A stretch of DNA of 64,000 nt from Termitomyces sp. T153. Lineage: Eukaryota; Basidiomycota; Agaricomycetes; Agaricales; Lyophyllaceae. The stretch spans positions 1-64,000 of the forward strand of contig JACKQL020000133.1 of NCBI GenBank assembly GCA_018296165.2, written 5' to 3'. Positions 55,579 to 64,000 of this stretch are shown one piece after another; position 1 is the first letter of the stretch; each line of letters begins with the position of its first letter. Both the position numbers and the translations under genes were made by a program. The notes beneath the pieces were generated by a model, which was not told the DNA's origin, did no database searches, and worked only from the letters and a program-made list of their open reading frames with translations.

Positions 55579-56140
55579 TCTATAATATATGGTACAACTT
55601 CTGGGAAAGTGGCTGTGCCTATGCAACAACTTTTGTGCTGAGTAAGGTTGACCAAGAACCTTTCTTTTTGGGTAACTTGGCTGTTTTTTGCACTTGGAAC
55701 AGGTTTTTTCTCAAAAAAAATTATAGTAGATAACTTGAATATATATATACCATCTTTTGACTATGTGTGAAAGGTGCCAGATAGTCTGCAGGGATGAAAA
55801 AGGCTAAACACAATTTAGTGGACAGTGTTTTTCATGCCTCACATGTTTTTTGACACAACATAACCAAATAATGAACATTTTTGAGGTTCTGGAGAGGAGG
55901 CCACACAACAAAGTATGTTTGGTCACATCTATTGATTGATTGATGTTGACCTCCAAGCTTATTAGTAAATCCTAACCACACTGAGCTATTGATATATTGA
56001 ATATCTCATCATGCAAGTTGATTTTAATGGTTTTTGACTATTAAAATGCTTAACATTTGATGTTTCAGACAACCACCTACTACTACTGAAAGCCAAAGGC
56101 AACAAGCTAGGATTCAAAGAGGAGACTTGAACAGTTACAA

Positions 56141-57327
56141 ATGACTGATCCTGATGATTGTCATGCAAATAGAAACAATGGATATTTGGAACAGATCAAT
56201 ACTATGGTTATCCCACCACTTCAATTGGGGCCTGGGGGTATGGGAACTGGGAGTAACAATCAATCTATATGTTCTGGTGGTATAGGATCTAGGGGATTGA
56301 GGCTTGGGACTAACCACCAATCTATAGCCACCACTTCTGGCTCTTCAGGAAGATCTATTAGGCAACTAGCACCTGCTGATGATCCATTTTCTATGGTCAT
56401 TCCTGAAACTGTTTTACCTGAAGTATGGAATGCCCCTTTATGAATCCCTTACCTAGATTGGTGCCTCCTCTGCCTGCTCCTATACATAAAAGAGTCAATA
56501 GACTCAATCAACCTATTGTTGCTCAAGCAACTATAGGTATTCCTGAAACTCATCTGCCTGAAGGATGGAATGCCCCATTACAGAATGCCTTGCCTAGAAT
56601 GGTACCACCTCTGCCTGTATATGGAAGAGTCAATATGTTGGGACCAGTCAATCAGCCTATTGCTGCTCAAGCTACTATGGATATTGCTGAAACCCATCTG
56701 CCTAAAGGATGGGATGGACCTTTACAGAATCCCTTACCTAGATTTGTGCCCCCTTTACCTGCTCCTAAATATGGAAGAGTTACAAAGGCTCCTGTACCAT
56801 AACCTGTGCCTATGATGATACCACCTCCTCCTCACACACTAGCTCTATTTCAAGAGCAACAAAGGCTGAAACAGAAGCAACAGGAGCAAGCACTAGCAGC
56901 CTTGCAAGAGCAATAAAGGCTGAGACATATTGCTCTGGCTGAAGAGCAGAAGAAGCAGCAAGAGGAGGCACTGGCAGTACTGCAAGAGCAACAAAGGCTC
57001 AGACAAATTGCTATAGCTGGAGAGCAGGAGAGGCAAACAACAAGCATTGGCTATTTTGAGCCAGGAGAGAGAGAGGAAGAAGAGCAATCTATGCCAGAGG
57101 TTAGTTCAAGAAGGATTTAAATGCTACTTTAACTAATAAAGTTGAATAGCATATAGATTTGAATACTGAACATAGGCCTTTGAATGCAGCTATAGCTCAA
57201 AGGATCTTTCAAGGCTGGGAAGAGCAACATGTAGCTGATCTGGAAGAGGACTTCAATGGTTTAGGTATTCAGAATGACATACCTTCTGATGATGAATTGA
57301 AATATGTTGATCCTGCTGAATATCAAC
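56141..57327 (+). pseudogene. Helitron A protein N-terminal region
   Basis: Broken frames homologous to 62,200-63,130. Notable are three repeats of about 110 bp (56,400-56,780) encoding ETHLPEGWNAPLQN-LPRMVPPLP variants, and a long Gln/Glu-rich coiled coil with EEQKKQQEEALAVLQEQQ. Stops separate the parts (56,441, 56,800, 56,914). The role of this N-terminal region in Helitrons is unknown to me. Confidence 0.6.
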
Positions 57328-58870
57328 TGTCATGACCCACTCCCTGGACCTCCAGACATTGTTTGCAGCCTGCTCACCCCCCCAGGAGTGTCCCCTGACA
57401 CTCTGTCAAACTCCCCAACCATTGTCTACCCTCTGCACTCAATCTGGGTAACCTCATGCTTCTCTAGCAAACTCTGATGGCCCCTAGGCTAACTCCAATG
57501 CCTTCTCCACAGCCATCAGCACTTCACTTGACTCTTCTGAGCTCCTGGAACCCTCCCCCACCATTGCTGACCCTGTCATGCATCTCCAGCTCACCACCCT
57601 GATTCACCCAACCTACTCTGGAGCATCACATCAATCCTGAAGTGACCCATGTCCCCAACTGATCCCATCAGAATATTGCTATGGTCCACTCCTTGATCAC
57701 AACCAACATTTGTTGACTCCACACAGCTCCATCAAGCCTTGCTGTCACACTCCCTGCCTCTGGAGCTCTCCAGCAGTCAGTATATAATCCCTACATCTTG
57801 AGGATCTCAACGCTGAAGGGGGGGTGATGTCACAACCCACTCCCTGGACTCCCAGACATTGTTCTCAGCCTGCTTTCTCCTCTGGAAGTCTCCTCCAATG
57901 CCCCATTGAACTCCCTAACTACTGTCTACCCTCTGCACTCACTCCAGTAACCCTGTGCTTTTTTAGCAAACCCTGATGGCCCCTGGCCTTCTCCACAGCC
58001 ATCAACGCTTCTCTTGACTCTTCTAAGCCTCTGAAACTCTCCCCCACCATTCCTGACCCTGTTGTGCATCTCCAGCTTATCACCCTGATTCACCCAACCT
58101 ACTCTAGGAGCATCACAGCAACCCTGGAGTGACTCATGTCCCCAACTGATCCCATCAGAATATCACTATGGTCTACCTCTCAATCACAACTAACACCTAT
58201 TGACTCTGCATGGCTCTGTCAAGCCCTGCCGCCACACTCCCTGCCCCTGGAGCTCTCCAGTAGTCAGTATATAATCCATAGAGTAGCACCTTGTACTCTA
58301 GTCTTGATATTACATTAACTGGTTACTTGGTCTCATGATCTTTCTGTCTCTATTTCTGTTTCTAGTCTCAAATCTATCTCTTTTCTCAGTCTCATCTTGT
58401 CTTGCCTCTGTCTCATCTTGACTGTCTCTATTTCCTTTGTTTCTCTAAGTTCTTTTCACCTCCAACATCAGTACAAACTCCACACATGTGCTATGACCTC
58501 CAAACATTTCTATGACCATTCTGGACCTCACCCTTTGCTCAGCCCTGGAATGCATCAAGTCTTGATTGATCCCCCATCAAACTCCAGCTCCACTCCCATC
58601 ATCTGTAAAGCCTCCACTTGCCCTGCAGTCCATTTGTGCACCTATGGACTTGTTCCTAATGCCTGCCCAAGCTTAAAGTGTAACATACTTGGTCTTAGAC
58701 TCCCCCAGACCACTTCAGACTTCCTCAGACTGCTTCCCTTGGCTTCCCTTAGCAAGTCCCTCTGGTCCATGCCAACCCTGGAGCACTAGGTTATAAGTGC
58801 AGGACATCACATTTGCCTAGTAAGGACTTGCCCAGTGTAGCTGAGCACCTGTAGTCAGTGGAACCTGACA
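57328..58870 (+). mobile_element. Internally deleted family-B LTR element
   Basis: 1543 bp flanked by TCAAC (57323-57327 and 58871-58875). It consists of a truncated 5' LTR (57,328 to about 57,799), 28 bp of internal sequence with the polypurine tract GCTGAAGGGGGGG (about 57,812-57,824), and a complete 3' LTR (57,828-58,870, 1043 bp). The whole coding interior is gone. The 3' LTR starts TGTCACAACCC and ends CAGTGGAACCTGACA. It is nested in Helitron A. Confidence 0.85.
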
Positions 58871-59200
58871 TCAACCAGCAGAACAATTGCATCCTCCTCT
58901 TGATGTATCATTGGGTCCTTAGGATGACATGCCTTCCAAGAATGACTTGGAATATGTTGATTCTGTTCAACAGAGACCTGCAGAAGACTTGGACCCTGCT
59001 GTACCCAATCATCCAGCAGGACTACAAAGTCCTGCTGAACAGCCTCCCCTTGAACTTCCTATTCCACCACAGCTTGGCCCTGTTCAGCCTATTCCAAAAG
59101 GAGGGCAGCCTTGATTGAATACCTTCCACACTATCTTGGTCCTATGACTGTTGTATGTCAGACTGCCAAGCTCTTTACTCACTACTATGACATATATGTA

Positions 59201-59522
59201 TGTTTAGATGGATTGGACCTCTCATAGCAGTAGGCTAGGTCCTGTTCATGAGGATTCACAGAGTTTCTGATTTGAAGGTGTATGGTTTGTGATTAGATGA
59301 CTGTATTTCAGATATATTGAGTTGAAGAAAACAGATGTGTGATGTGTAATAAATCTTAATTGGATAGAGTATTGGAAAGGGATTCTAAGAAAGAATCCAG
59401 TCAAAGGTCTGATTGCTAAGTATTAGTACTACTGAGTGATATCATACAATTTCATTACTCAGGCTACTTTTCCTCATTTCTTTCTCTTTAGTATATTTTA
59501 GTATCCAAAAATTATCCAACAT
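59201..59522. other. Unassigned sequence
   Basis: Nothing recognised; ends at the AACAT target duplication. Confidence 0.35.
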
Positions 59523-59872
59523 TGTTAGGGGACTTCCATTTCTGACCTCTGTGACCTATTCCAGCACCTTCACAGCTTGTTTAACATCTCCAGGGCTCAT
59601 TCCAGAACTGTGGAGTTCTCTGTATTACCTCACCAATCATCTTCCTAGGGTTAGGATTAGCTCTGGCCTTCTGTACAGTAGTTCCCATGCCTCCACCACC
59701 CACTGATGTGCCACACCAAGTAGTGGGGATCCTTAGACTTGTTCTCTTTGGATTCCCCTCTGCTAGGTGATTAGTTACTGATTGTATTGTTATCTACTCC
59801 TGCTAATATACTTTGGATTCCCCTCTTCTAGCTGTGTGACTCTGATCTGCCACTCTGGAGGTCACCCTTACA
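59523..59872 (+). repeat. Solo LTR, family C
   Basis: 350 bp, TGTTAGGGG...GTCACCCTTACA, with a perfect 5-bp target duplication AACAT (59518-59522 and 59873-59877). Shares the twin TTTGGATTCCCCTCT motif with 18,517-19,074. It is about 200 bp shorter than that copy, lacking the CTTCTTATGTTTTTCC part. Confidence 0.82.
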
Positions 59873-59879
59873 AACATGT

Positions 59880-61039
59880 CCTTCAAAGTGTATGAGAAAT
59901 AAGGGGACAGAAGGTGGAGGAGACTTTGATTGATCAATGATTTTGAATTTTTGAGTATATTAAGGATGATATATTGAATGATAATCACTTGCAAGAGTTG
60001 GAATATTGAAAAAGTGAAGTGAGATTTGGTCTGGATTGTATCCAATGGAATACCTCAACTCTCTCAGAGACAGCAGTTTGCCTTTGGCTAACTTGGCTCT
60101 GAAAATTGGTGTTCCTGTCATGCTGCTCAGGAATCTGGATACAATGAAATGATTTTGCAATGGGACAAGAATGATTGTCACCCACATCAGCACTAGAGTT
60201 CTCAGATGCTGGATCATTAGTGGAGATGCCAAGTTTTCAGGATCAATTGTTTTGATTCCAAGAATCAACATGGATATCTCTGAAGAGAATTTGCCAATTC
60301 CATTGTGCAGAAGACAATTCCCAGTTTGATTGGCCTTTGCTATGACAATCAACAGGTCTTTGGGTCAATCAGTCAAGCATGTTGGATTGGATCTTTTATC
60401 AGGAGTTTTTGCACATGGCCAACTTTATGTTTCACTTTCTTGATGCACATCAGGAGATTGCATTGAAGTCATTTTGGACCCAGAAAACAAATCAAGAAAG
60501 ACTGCAAATATTGTCTTTCAAGAAATACTGAATGATTTACAAATGTAAGTGTGACTTTTGATAGATTCAAGCAAGAAATTGATAACTTCTATGAACTTCA
60601 GCACCTAATATATCTAGCCTGACAGTGTAGTATAGATATTTTTAATGGTTTACAAATGTAAGTGTAACAGTTTAAATAATTCCTTGGTTAGTACTAATTT
60701 CTATAATATTCAGCATCTCTAATATATACCAGTGGACATTGTAGTATTTTGATGATAATGTAATATAGATACATGATTGGTTGATGTCTCAGTATTGAAG
60801 TATAAGAAAAAAGCAACACTTGGTGAACAAAATACAAAGACCTAACCAAACAAAGTGAGGTTGAATCTGGATCTAGCATTGAGTTAAGGAAATACAAAGA
60901 CCTAACTGAATGAAGTGAAGTTGGGTCTGGATCTGAGCATTGAATTAACACATACAACAACCCAACCTCACTTTGTTTGGTTGGGTCTGGGACTTAGCAA
61001 GAGCTACAGGCCTGTGCCAAAGGCATGGACTATAGCTTG
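59880..61039. other. Unassigned sequence with small inverted repeat
   Basis: A minus-strand frame at 59,960-60,352 is open for 130 codons but has no motif I recognise. Around 60,840-60,990, CCTAACCAAACAAAGTGAGG occurs, is repeated in altered form, and appears inverted as CCTCACTTTGTTTGGTTGGG. Confidence 0.4.
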
Positions 61040-62179
61040 TCTATATACTATGGGATGACCCCTGTGAAAGTGGCTGTGCCTCAATCTTGTAACAACCTGG
61101 GAAGATTCCTTATGTAATGCTTATGTAAAATTACATAACTTGGCTGGCCTCAAATTTTTGGCCTTTTCCTTTGGTGTGTGGCAAAGATCAATCAATGCAC
61201 TGAATCACTCTTTCTTTTGACCTCTCTTTCCAATCTGAAGCATCAAACATTCTCTCTGCTCGGATACTGTGAGAAGAAGCTTTGATTGGCCTAATAGACT
61301 CTACTGACCCTCTTTTGGAGCTTTTTACACTTAACTGGCCATGTATACTCTTCTTTTTGTCATCTCCAATCACTGATCATAGCTGATAACCAGATCCACT
61401 ATTGCATCCTTCTTCAGGCTTTTTCTGAGCATCAAGAAGCTTTCTGTTCTTTCAGGTGGGCTTTCCATTCTTTGCTTGATTGTCAAATGGCTGATTTTGG
61501 TGGTTGTTTCTATATTGAAGCTGAATAGGGCTAGGTATACTTGTTTTCTGAATGTAACCTTTCTGGACTAATCATGGCTGAAATCAGACTTCACTATATT
61601 CTTCATTAGGCTCCTTTTCTGAGTATTCAGTAGCTTTGCAGGTATGCTTTTTCTATATTTATCTGAGAGCTGATTCAAGTATTACCCATTTTCTTTTCTA
61701 AGCAGTTATTGGCTTTCTGCTTTTAATGTAGATCTCTTTCTCTGGGTTAATCAAAAGTTGATCTTCATGTTCTTTCATTAGAATTTTGGATTGTGTATAA
61801 TTTTCAGATTATATTTGAGCCATTTTATATGTGGCTCTCATTCAGGTAAAATAGAATGTTCCCTGCTTATTGAGGACTGTACTTGACTAATAATTTGGTA
61901 GTTTCTGTTCTCTGGCCTTTACTGCTGTACTCCCTCACTTTTGGACTGTTGTTGAGTATGTATTTCTATTTTTTGATAAAATTATAACAGTTATCATCAG
62001 CTTGAATTCAGGGTTAATCATTACTTTTTATTGGGGGCTTCCAATATTTCTTATCAATTTTCCTTCAAAGCTACTGTCATGTGAGTATCTATTAACTATT
62101 TTTTATTCTTTCCTCATCAACAAAGTTTAGGCAACATTCTACTCAGGAACTACCCAGTACTCCTGAGAGTTAGAGACAA

Positions 62180-63130
62180 CAGTCTTGCTTTCAGAGTAGA
62201 CTACAACAGTGGCAAGTGACTGATCCTGATGATCGATGTGCAAACAGAGGTAATAGAGCTTCTTCTCATAATGTTGAACAGGTCAATGCTGCTATGCCAC
62301 CTGTGCCACCTGTGCATTTTGATTCTATGGCACAGAGTAGGAGTACTAATGTCCCCCCTATAAATAATGTGGCTTCTGGATTTTCTGAGAGACCTATGAG
62401 GCAGCCAGCTATTGCTGATGATCCTTTTTCTTTCAATGCTCCTGTGGGCCAGAATATATATACCTCCTGTAACACATTTACATCAGGGTTGGGATGCTCC
62501 ATTACAAAACCCTATTCCTCACAATGTGCCTGCTGTACCTGTTTTCAGAAGGAATCAGCCTAGACATAGCAGACAAACACATGTGTCTTTTGCTCCTAAT
62601 GTTAATGTTGCATCTACTTCTTCTGGACACAGAAGGATTCCTAGACCACTACATGATATCTCCAGTGGATAAGCTGATCCTGCACTAAATAACTTGACAA
62701 GAGGAGATATTGCTTATAGAGAAATGATGTCTAATTATAATGCATCTCAACAGCAACAAGCACTGGCAGCTTTCAGGAGCAAGAAAGACAAAGAAATGTT
62801 GCTCAGGAACAAAATAGACAGAGGCTTGCTGCTCAACAACAACAGGAATTAGCTGCAGTGAAGCAACAAATGAGACAGAGGCAAGAAAGATATCATCAGA
62901 GATTAGCAGAGGAACAAAGTCTTGCTGCTCAGCAAAGACAGAGACAAGAGAGACATGAGTAGATATTGGCAGAGCAAGATCCTGAACATAGGCCTTTCAA
63001 TCATCTTTTAGCTCAGAGAAATTTACAAGTATGGGAGGGCCAACATATAGCTGATTTAGAAGAAGATTTTGATGGCTTTGCTCAAGATGATCCTGAGCTG
63101 GAAAATATTCATGCAGCCTTTAATAAAATG
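62180..63130 (+). pseudogene. Helitron B protein N-terminal region
   Basis: Open in one frame through TDPDDRCANRGNR with no ATG, so the real start is further upstream. Then frames shift: proline-rich part, Gln-rich coiled part (KQQMRQRQERYHQRLAEEQ, about 62,860-62,920), stop at about 62,961, and NHLLAQRNLQVWEGQHIADL. Homologous part by part to 56,141-57,300. Function of this region unknown. Confidence 0.6.
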
Positions 63131-63239
63131 ATGCTGCACTCTTAAAGAGCCTATGGACAATATGAATGATTTTGGAGAACAAATAATAAATGGTTTAGAT
63201 CCTCATAATGACATACCTGCTGAAGATGACTTGTAAGAT

Positions 63240-63993
63240 GTTGATCCTATTGAACATAGACCAGAAGAACAATTTGAACCTCTACCTGATAATAATCCAC
63301 TAGCAGAACTACTGGAACCTCCTGTCATTCCTGTTATTCTACAAATTGTACAACAGCCTGGCCCTATTCAGCCTATTCCAAGAGGAAGACAGCTTTATTT
63401 AAATGAACCCCCATCTCATTACCTTGTTCCTATGAGTGTCATATGTCCACACTGCCATGCTCTACATTTTGATGCAGAAAAGTTCTCTAAATCTACTAGA
63501 AACAATCCAAAATTTGGCATGTGCTGCTTACAAGGCCAAGTGGGTTTGCCCAGACTTGAAGATGGTCCACCAGAGCTATTAAACTTACTCCATGGCTACC
63601 ATCCCCTTTCCAATACTTTTAAAGCATCCATCTGTCAATATAATGCAACCTTTGCATTCACATCTCTGGGAGTTAAAATTGATCATGCTATCTATCACCA
63701 ATGCTCCTGGACCTTACTGCTTTAGAATCAATGGAGAACTCCATCATCTCACAGGTGCCTTGCTTCCTACTCAAGGCAATCATCTTGTATATACACAACT
63801 CTATTTCTATGACCACAATGAGCAATTAGCTTTTTATCAACAAAACAATCCAACATTAGATTCTCAAATAATTCTTGGTAGAGTCAATCCATTTGTTGAT
63901 TTACACAAGCAGGCCAGGCACATTATAATAGAAGTTCTCAAAGGCCACCTACAAAGGCCATTGATTACTTTAGTAAAGAACTCTAGGAACTAA
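63240..63993 (+). pseudogene. Helitron helicase-like N-terminal domain
   Basis: Reads GPIQPIPRGRQLYL, then ICPHCHALHFDAEKFSKS, PKFGMCCLQGQVGLPRL, YNATFAFTSLGVKIDHAI in one frame to about 63,690, and continues in another frame with GPYCFRINGELHHLTGALLP, YTQLYFYDHNEQLAFY and VNPFVDLHKQARHI. This is the conserved Helitron_like_N order with its Cys-rich start. One frameshift lies at about 63,690. The protein continues past the window edge. Confidence 0.82.
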
Positions 63994-64000
63994 GGCTGCA

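Larger units (their letters stand above)
55579..59200 (+). mobile_element. Helitron copy A, decayed and interrupted
   Basis: Starts TCTATAATATATGGT, matching the 5' ends at 52,629 and 61,040. From 56,141 it encodes a degraded version of the protein region in copy B: TDPDDCHANR, repeated PLPRLVPPLP-type proline motifs, a Gln-rich coiled stretch (56,840-57,060), TEHRPLNAAIAQRIFQGWEE, then after the interruption LGPVQPIPKGGQP. The Helitron helicase-like start CPHC is only vestigial (about 59,130-59,180) and the copy ends there. A family-B LTR element (57,328-58,870) is inserted with duplication TCAAC. Confidence 0.65.
61040..64000 (+). mobile_element. Helitron copy B, running off the window
   Basis: Begins TCTATATACTATGGG, the same 5' end as the other two copies (the usual Helitron 5' TC). 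A leader of about 1.1 kb precedes coding sequence. The coding part shows the start of a Helitron helicase-like protein, so this is a rolling-circle transposon. Its 3' end, helicase and Rep motifs lie beyond the window. CpG is almost absent (CGATGTG at 62,234 is one exception) and the frame is broken several times. Confidence 0.75.

Noticed and set aside
57828..58870. Independent solo LTR separate from 57,328-57,799
   Set aside because: No target duplication surrounds it alone; TCAAC flanks the whole 57,328-58,870 unit and a polypurine tract precedes the second LTR.
59960..60352. 130-codon minus-strand ORF as a gene
   Set aside because: No recognisable domain, CpG-free, next to a solo LTR and without intron or homologue evidence; probably a chance frame.

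Overview
The window looks like a transposon-rich stretch of a filamentous basidiomycete genome, most likely an Agaricomycete. The evidence is a cytochrome P450 gene split by nine introns of about 50 nt, a multi-exon basidiomycete-type polytopic membrane protein gene, a UbiA-prenyltransferase gene remnant, and nested Ty3/gypsy, Ty1/copia, Tc1/mariner and Helitron elements. There are no operons, Shine-Dalgarno sites, tRNA or rRNA genes, or CRISPR arrays. The assignment rests on gene structure and families; no species can be named.

Layout. 1-663: possible 3' exons of an unidentified gene. 682-9440: a complete young Ty3/gypsy element (Gypsy-1; 893-bp LTRs, gag, protease and pol in three frames) inserted 18 bp after that gene. 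9583-10873: spliced membrane-protein gene. About 10,893-26,283: a stretch in which I found no CpG at all, holding a decayed chromovirus (14,720 to about 23,100), solo LTRs and old fragments. 26,205-28,411 (minus): P450 gene. 28,412-30,617: P450 upstream DNA and a foldback repeat. 30,623-43,926 (minus): a Ty1/copia element whose 5' leader is split by a second Ty3/gypsy element (Gypsy-2, 35,303-43,608). 43,954 to about 44,880 (minus): unidentified spliced gene. 44,939-45,223: small ORF. 45,435 to about 46,643 (minus): UbiA-prenyltransferase pseudogene. 46,866 to about 47,180: diverged relative of the Gypsy-1 LTR. 47,200-64,000: another CpG-poor region with solo LTRs, a copia gag fragment, a Tc1/mariner element (53,303-54,909) and two Helitron copies, the first interrupted by an internally deleted LTR element and the second running off the window.

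The strongest theme is CpG erosion. The sequence alternates between CpG-containing blocks (1-10.9 kb, 26.3-28.8 kb, about 35.4-47.2 kb) and blocks almost without CpG. Two LTR pairs, one nested in the other, straddle a border near 35.3-35.6 kb; in both, the left LTR has lost CpGs that the right LTR keeps. Gypsy-2 and the Tc1 element keep one reading frame over their whole length and are interrupted only by stops of the C-to-T kind (mainly CGA to TGA). This pattern fits cytosine methylation and deamination acting as transposon defence with a sharp spatial limit.

The three cellular loci on the minus strand (P450, unidentified gene, UbiA remnant) may once have been neighbours in a secondary-metabolism locus now split by about 15 kb of nested transposons; this is inference only.
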